Source: Streptomyces sp. SAJ15 (lineage in GTDB: Bacteria > Actinomycetota > Actinomycetes > Streptomycetales > Streptomycetaceae). Taken from it: a stretch of DNA of 64,000 nucleotides. The position numbers were made by a program, and so were the translations under genes. The notes beneath the pieces are model-generated. The model did not search any database and had not been told where the DNA came from. It saw nothing but the letters and a program-made list of their open reading frames with translations. How positions within the stretch are numbered: position 1 is the stretch's first letter; each line of letters opens with the position of its first letter. Location of the stretch: NCBI RefSeq assembly GCF_007595705.1, contig NZ_NISY01000007.1, forward strand, positions 124,001-188,000, read 5' to 3'. Shown here one piece after another: positions 61,881 through 64,000 of the stretch.

Positions 61881-62813
61881 GTGCACGAACTGCCGCAAAC
61901 GCTGGCCGACGGCCTGACCCTCGGCGCCCTGTATGGCCTGATCGCCATCGGCTACACCATGGTCTACGGCATCGTCCAGCTCATCAACTTCGCCCACGGC
62001 GAGATCTTCATGATCGGGGGCTTCGGCGCCCTCACCATCTACCTGGTGCTCCCCAGCGGCACCGCACTCGCCCTGGCACTCCCCCTCATGCTCATCGGGG
62101 GCGTCATCGCGTCGATCGCCGTCGCCACAGCCGCCGAACGCTTCGCCTACCGGCCCTTGCGCAACGCACCCAGACTGGCCCCGCTGATCACCGCCATCGG
62201 CCTGTCCATCGCCCTCCAGCAGCTCATCTGGGCCTTCTACCCCGACGCCAAGAAGGCCCGCACCTTCCCCCAGTTCGAAGGCAAGTCCATCGAGCTCCTG
62301 GACAACCTGCACATCCAGCGCGGCGACCTCTTCCTGCTCCTCGCCGCCCCGATGTGCATGCTCGCCCTCGGCCTCTTCGTCTCCAAGAGCCGCTCCGGAC
62401 GCGCCATGCAGGCCACCGCCCAGGACCCGGACACCGCCAAGCTCATGGGCATCGACACCGACCGCATCATCGTCATGGCCTTCGCCATCGGCGGCGCCTT
62501 CGCCGCCGTCGCGGCCACCGCCCACGGACTCAAGTACGGCCAGATCAACTTCGAGATGGGCTTCATCGCGGGACTGAAGGCCTTCACCGCCGCCGTCCTC
62601 GGCGGCATCGGCAACATCTACGGCGCCATGCTCGGCGGCGTGGTCCTCGGCTTCGCCGAAGCCCTCGCCATCCAGTACATCGAGGACATCCCCGGCATGG
62701 CCCAGCTCGGCGGCGGCGCCTGGAAGGACGTCTGGGCGTTCACCCTGCTCATCGTCGTCCTGCTGGTCAGACCACAAGGTCTGCTCGGCGAACGCGTAGC
62801 GGACCGGGCGTGA
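61881..62813 (+). CDS. livH: Branched-chain amino acid ABC transporter permease LivH
   Basis: Integral membrane permease of the Liv importer (310 aa, about eight helices). LADGLTLGALYGLIAIGYTMVYGIVQLINFAHGEIFMIGGF at the N-terminus and AAVLGGIGNIYGAMLGGVVLGFAEAL near residue 235 are hallmark motifs of BPD_transp_2 family LivH proteins; the latter includes the cytoplasmic loop that meets the ATPases. GTG at 61881 follows GGAGG by 9 nt. livM starts 13 nt after the stop. Confidence 0.95.
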   Translation: MHELPQTLADGLTLGALYGLIAIGYTMVYGIVQLINFAHGEIFMIGGFGALTIYLVLPSGTALALALPLMLIGGVIASIAVATAAERFAYRPLRNAPRLAPLITAIGLSIALQQLIWAFYPDAKKARTFPQFEGKSIELLDNLHIQRGDLFLLLAAPMCMLALGLFVSKSRSGRAMQATAQDPDTAKLMGIDTDRIIVMAFAIGGAFAAVAATAHGLKYGQINFEMGFIAGLKAFTAAVLGGIGNIYGAMLGGVVLGFAEALAIQYIEDIPGMAQLGGGAWKDVWAFTLLIVVLLVRPQGLLGERVADRA

Positions 62814-62826
62814 GGGAGGCACACCG

Positions 62827-64000
62827 ATGAGCACCAACACCACCAAGGACACCGCCACCACCACGGCGAGCGCCCAGCGCACCCCCCTGTGGCGCGCCCT
62901 CACCCTCGCCGGCGGCCTCGCCACCGTCGCCAGCACCCTCCTCGCCTGGACCTACACCGACGAGTTCCCCGGCGACCTCACCTACTACTTCTCCCCCGCC
63001 GGACTCCAGGCGCTCACCCTCGTCGCCGGCCTCCTCACCACCCTCCTCGCACTCGCCTCCTACGACCTCAAGGGACTGCGCTGGCTGGCACCCGCCGGCA
63101 CCACCCGCGCCCTGCGAGCCAGCGCCCTCGGCGGCTTCGCCACCACCTGGTTCACGGTCATCGCCATCACCGTCGACCTCGGCGGCCTGGTCAACCTGGA
63201 GCCCGGCGGCTTCGTCGCCGCCCTCGCCTCCGCGCTCCCCGCCGTCACCGCCTTCCTCCTCCCCGACGACACCAGGACCCCGAAGCGCCCCCAGCGCCTC
63301 GCCCCCTGGATGGAGATCCTCCTGATCGTCGCCGCCTTCGCGATCGCCCTCCACGCGATCACCTACGGAGTCGGCATCGACGACGAGGAGAGCGAGGTCT
63401 TCATCGGCTACCTGATCACCGCCGGCTTCACCATCGCCGCGCTCTCCAGGGCCGGACTGATCAGCCGCCTCTCCGCGCTGACCGGCAACTACCGCACCGC
63501 CACCGCCGCCGCGGCCTTCGCCGCAGCCGCCGCCTTCCCCTTCACCCAGAGCGACGACCAGTACCTCCAGCTCGGCGTGAACATCCTCATCTTCGCGACC
63601 GTCGCCCTCGGACTGAACGTCGTCGTCGGCCTCGCCGGCCTCCTCGACCTCGGATACGTCGCCTTCCTCGGCGTCGGCGCCTACACCGCGGCCCTCGTCT
63701 CCGGCTCCACCGCCTCCACCTTCGACATCCAGTTCCCCTTCTGGGCCGCCGTCCTCACCGGCGCCCTCGCCGCACTCGTCTTCGGCGTCGTCATCGGTGC
63801 CCCCACCCTGCGACTCCGCGGCGACTACCTCGCCATCGTCACCCTCGGCTTCGGAGAGATCTTCCGCATCGCCGTCGGCAACCTCGACGGCGACTCCGGC
63901 CCCAACCTCACCAACGGCCCCAACGGCATCCCCAACATCCCCGACCTCGTCATCTTCGGATACGACTTCGGCGAGTCCCACACCATCGGCGGGTTCGAAC
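62827..64000 (+). CDS. livM: Branched-chain amino acid ABC transporter permease LivM (3' end outside window)
   Basis: Second Liv permease, truncated by the window end after 391 codons. The conserved BPD_transp_2 core begins near residue 245: VNILIFATVALGLNVVVGLAGLLDLGYVAFLGVGAYTAAL and LRLRGDYLAIVTLGFGEIFRI. The preceding 240 residues are an extra hydrophobic region with about six predicted helices (LAGGLATVASTLLAWTY, LVAGLLTTLLALASY), longer than in E. coli LivM but familiar in actinobacterial versions. ATG at 62827 follows GGGAGG by 8 nt. livG and livF presumably lie beyond the window. Confidence 0.93.
   Translation, partial: MSTNTTKDTATTTASAQRTPLWRALTLAGGLATVASTLLAWTYTDEFPGDLTYYFSPAGLQALTLVAGLLTTLLALASYDLKGLRWLAPAGTTRALRASALGGFATTWFTVIAITVDLGGLVNLEPGGFVAALASALPAVTAFLLPDDTRTPKRPQRLAPWMEILLIVAAFAIALHAITYGVGIDDEESEVFIGYLITAGFTIAALSRAGLISRLSALTGNYRTATAAAAFAAAAAFPFTQSDDQYLQLGVNILIFATVALGLNVVVGLAGLLDLGYVAFLGVGAYTAALVSGSTASTFDIQFPFWAAVLTGALAALVFGVVIGAPTLRLRGDYLAIVTLGFGEIFRIAVGNLDGDSGPNLTNGPNGIPNIPDLVIFGYDFGESHTIGGFE

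Overview
The window is a 64 kb piece of an actinobacterial chromosome, almost certainly Streptomyces or a very close relative. The base composition is very GC-rich, third codon positions are nearly all G or C, and GTG starts are frequent. Lineage markers include OpcA, RbpA, WhiA, DUF6343 and SPW_0924-type small proteins and a mycothiol-dependent isomerase. The order of housekeeping genes matches what I recall of the conserved Streptomyces core arm running from tal/zwf through gap, whiA, uvrA, uvrB, rpsA and polA to the liv operon. I see no phage, insertion sequence, CRISPR array, rRNA or tRNA.

Region by region: 1-10.1 kb is central carbon metabolism. A tal-zwf-opcA-pgl operon faces pgi across a perfect bidirectional terminator; rbpA follows, then the glycolytic run gap-pgk-tpiA with secG behind it. 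10.1-11.1 kb is gene-free and rich in repeats. 11.1-16.1 kb is the overlapping operon uvrC-rapZ-yvcK-whiA. 16.1-22 kb is a more variable stretch: about 1 kb without genes, a secreted papain-like protease with a membrane-anchored partner, a divergent HTH regulator, a Rieske protein and a sugar kinase. 22-28 kb holds uvrA, a mycothiol-dependent enzyme, a metallo-hydrolase and an MHS-type transporter. 28-34.5 kb joins three Ter stress genes (terC behind a probable manganese riboswitch, a large TerD fusion, terD) to uvrB. 34.8-41 kb has a secreted glycerophosphodiesterase, an O6-alkylguanine-DNA alkyltransferase with a broken stop, a kinase-like protein, DUF1697, a FUSC-type membrane protein, a WGR/beta-propeller protein and DUF6343. 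41-53 kb has a TPR protein, coaE, a PAC2 protein, rpsA, a methyltransferase, hrpB, an unknown protein, DUF3068, a 44-residue membrane peptide and a secreted lytic transglycosylase. 53.6-64 kb has polA, a YdeP-type molybdopterin oxidoreductase, a thioesterase and the start of a branched-chain amino-acid ABC transporter (livK, livH, partial livM).

The strongest system-level signal is regulatory. Seven copies of the element TTGTCRGTG-N8-TAnnnT, the RecA-independent (PafBC-type) DNA-damage promoter known from mycobacteria, occur at identical internal spacing. They lie upstream of uvrC, uvrB, the alkyltransferase gene, the WGR/propeller gene, an unknown 209-residue protein, polA and, divergently from polA, the molybdopterin oxidoreductase. 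In several cases the -10 hexamer lies 6-7 nt before the start codon, so the message would be leaderless. uvrA instead carries a degenerate SOS-like box. The window therefore appears to contain a dispersed DNA-damage regulon with two or three proteins not usually assigned to repair.
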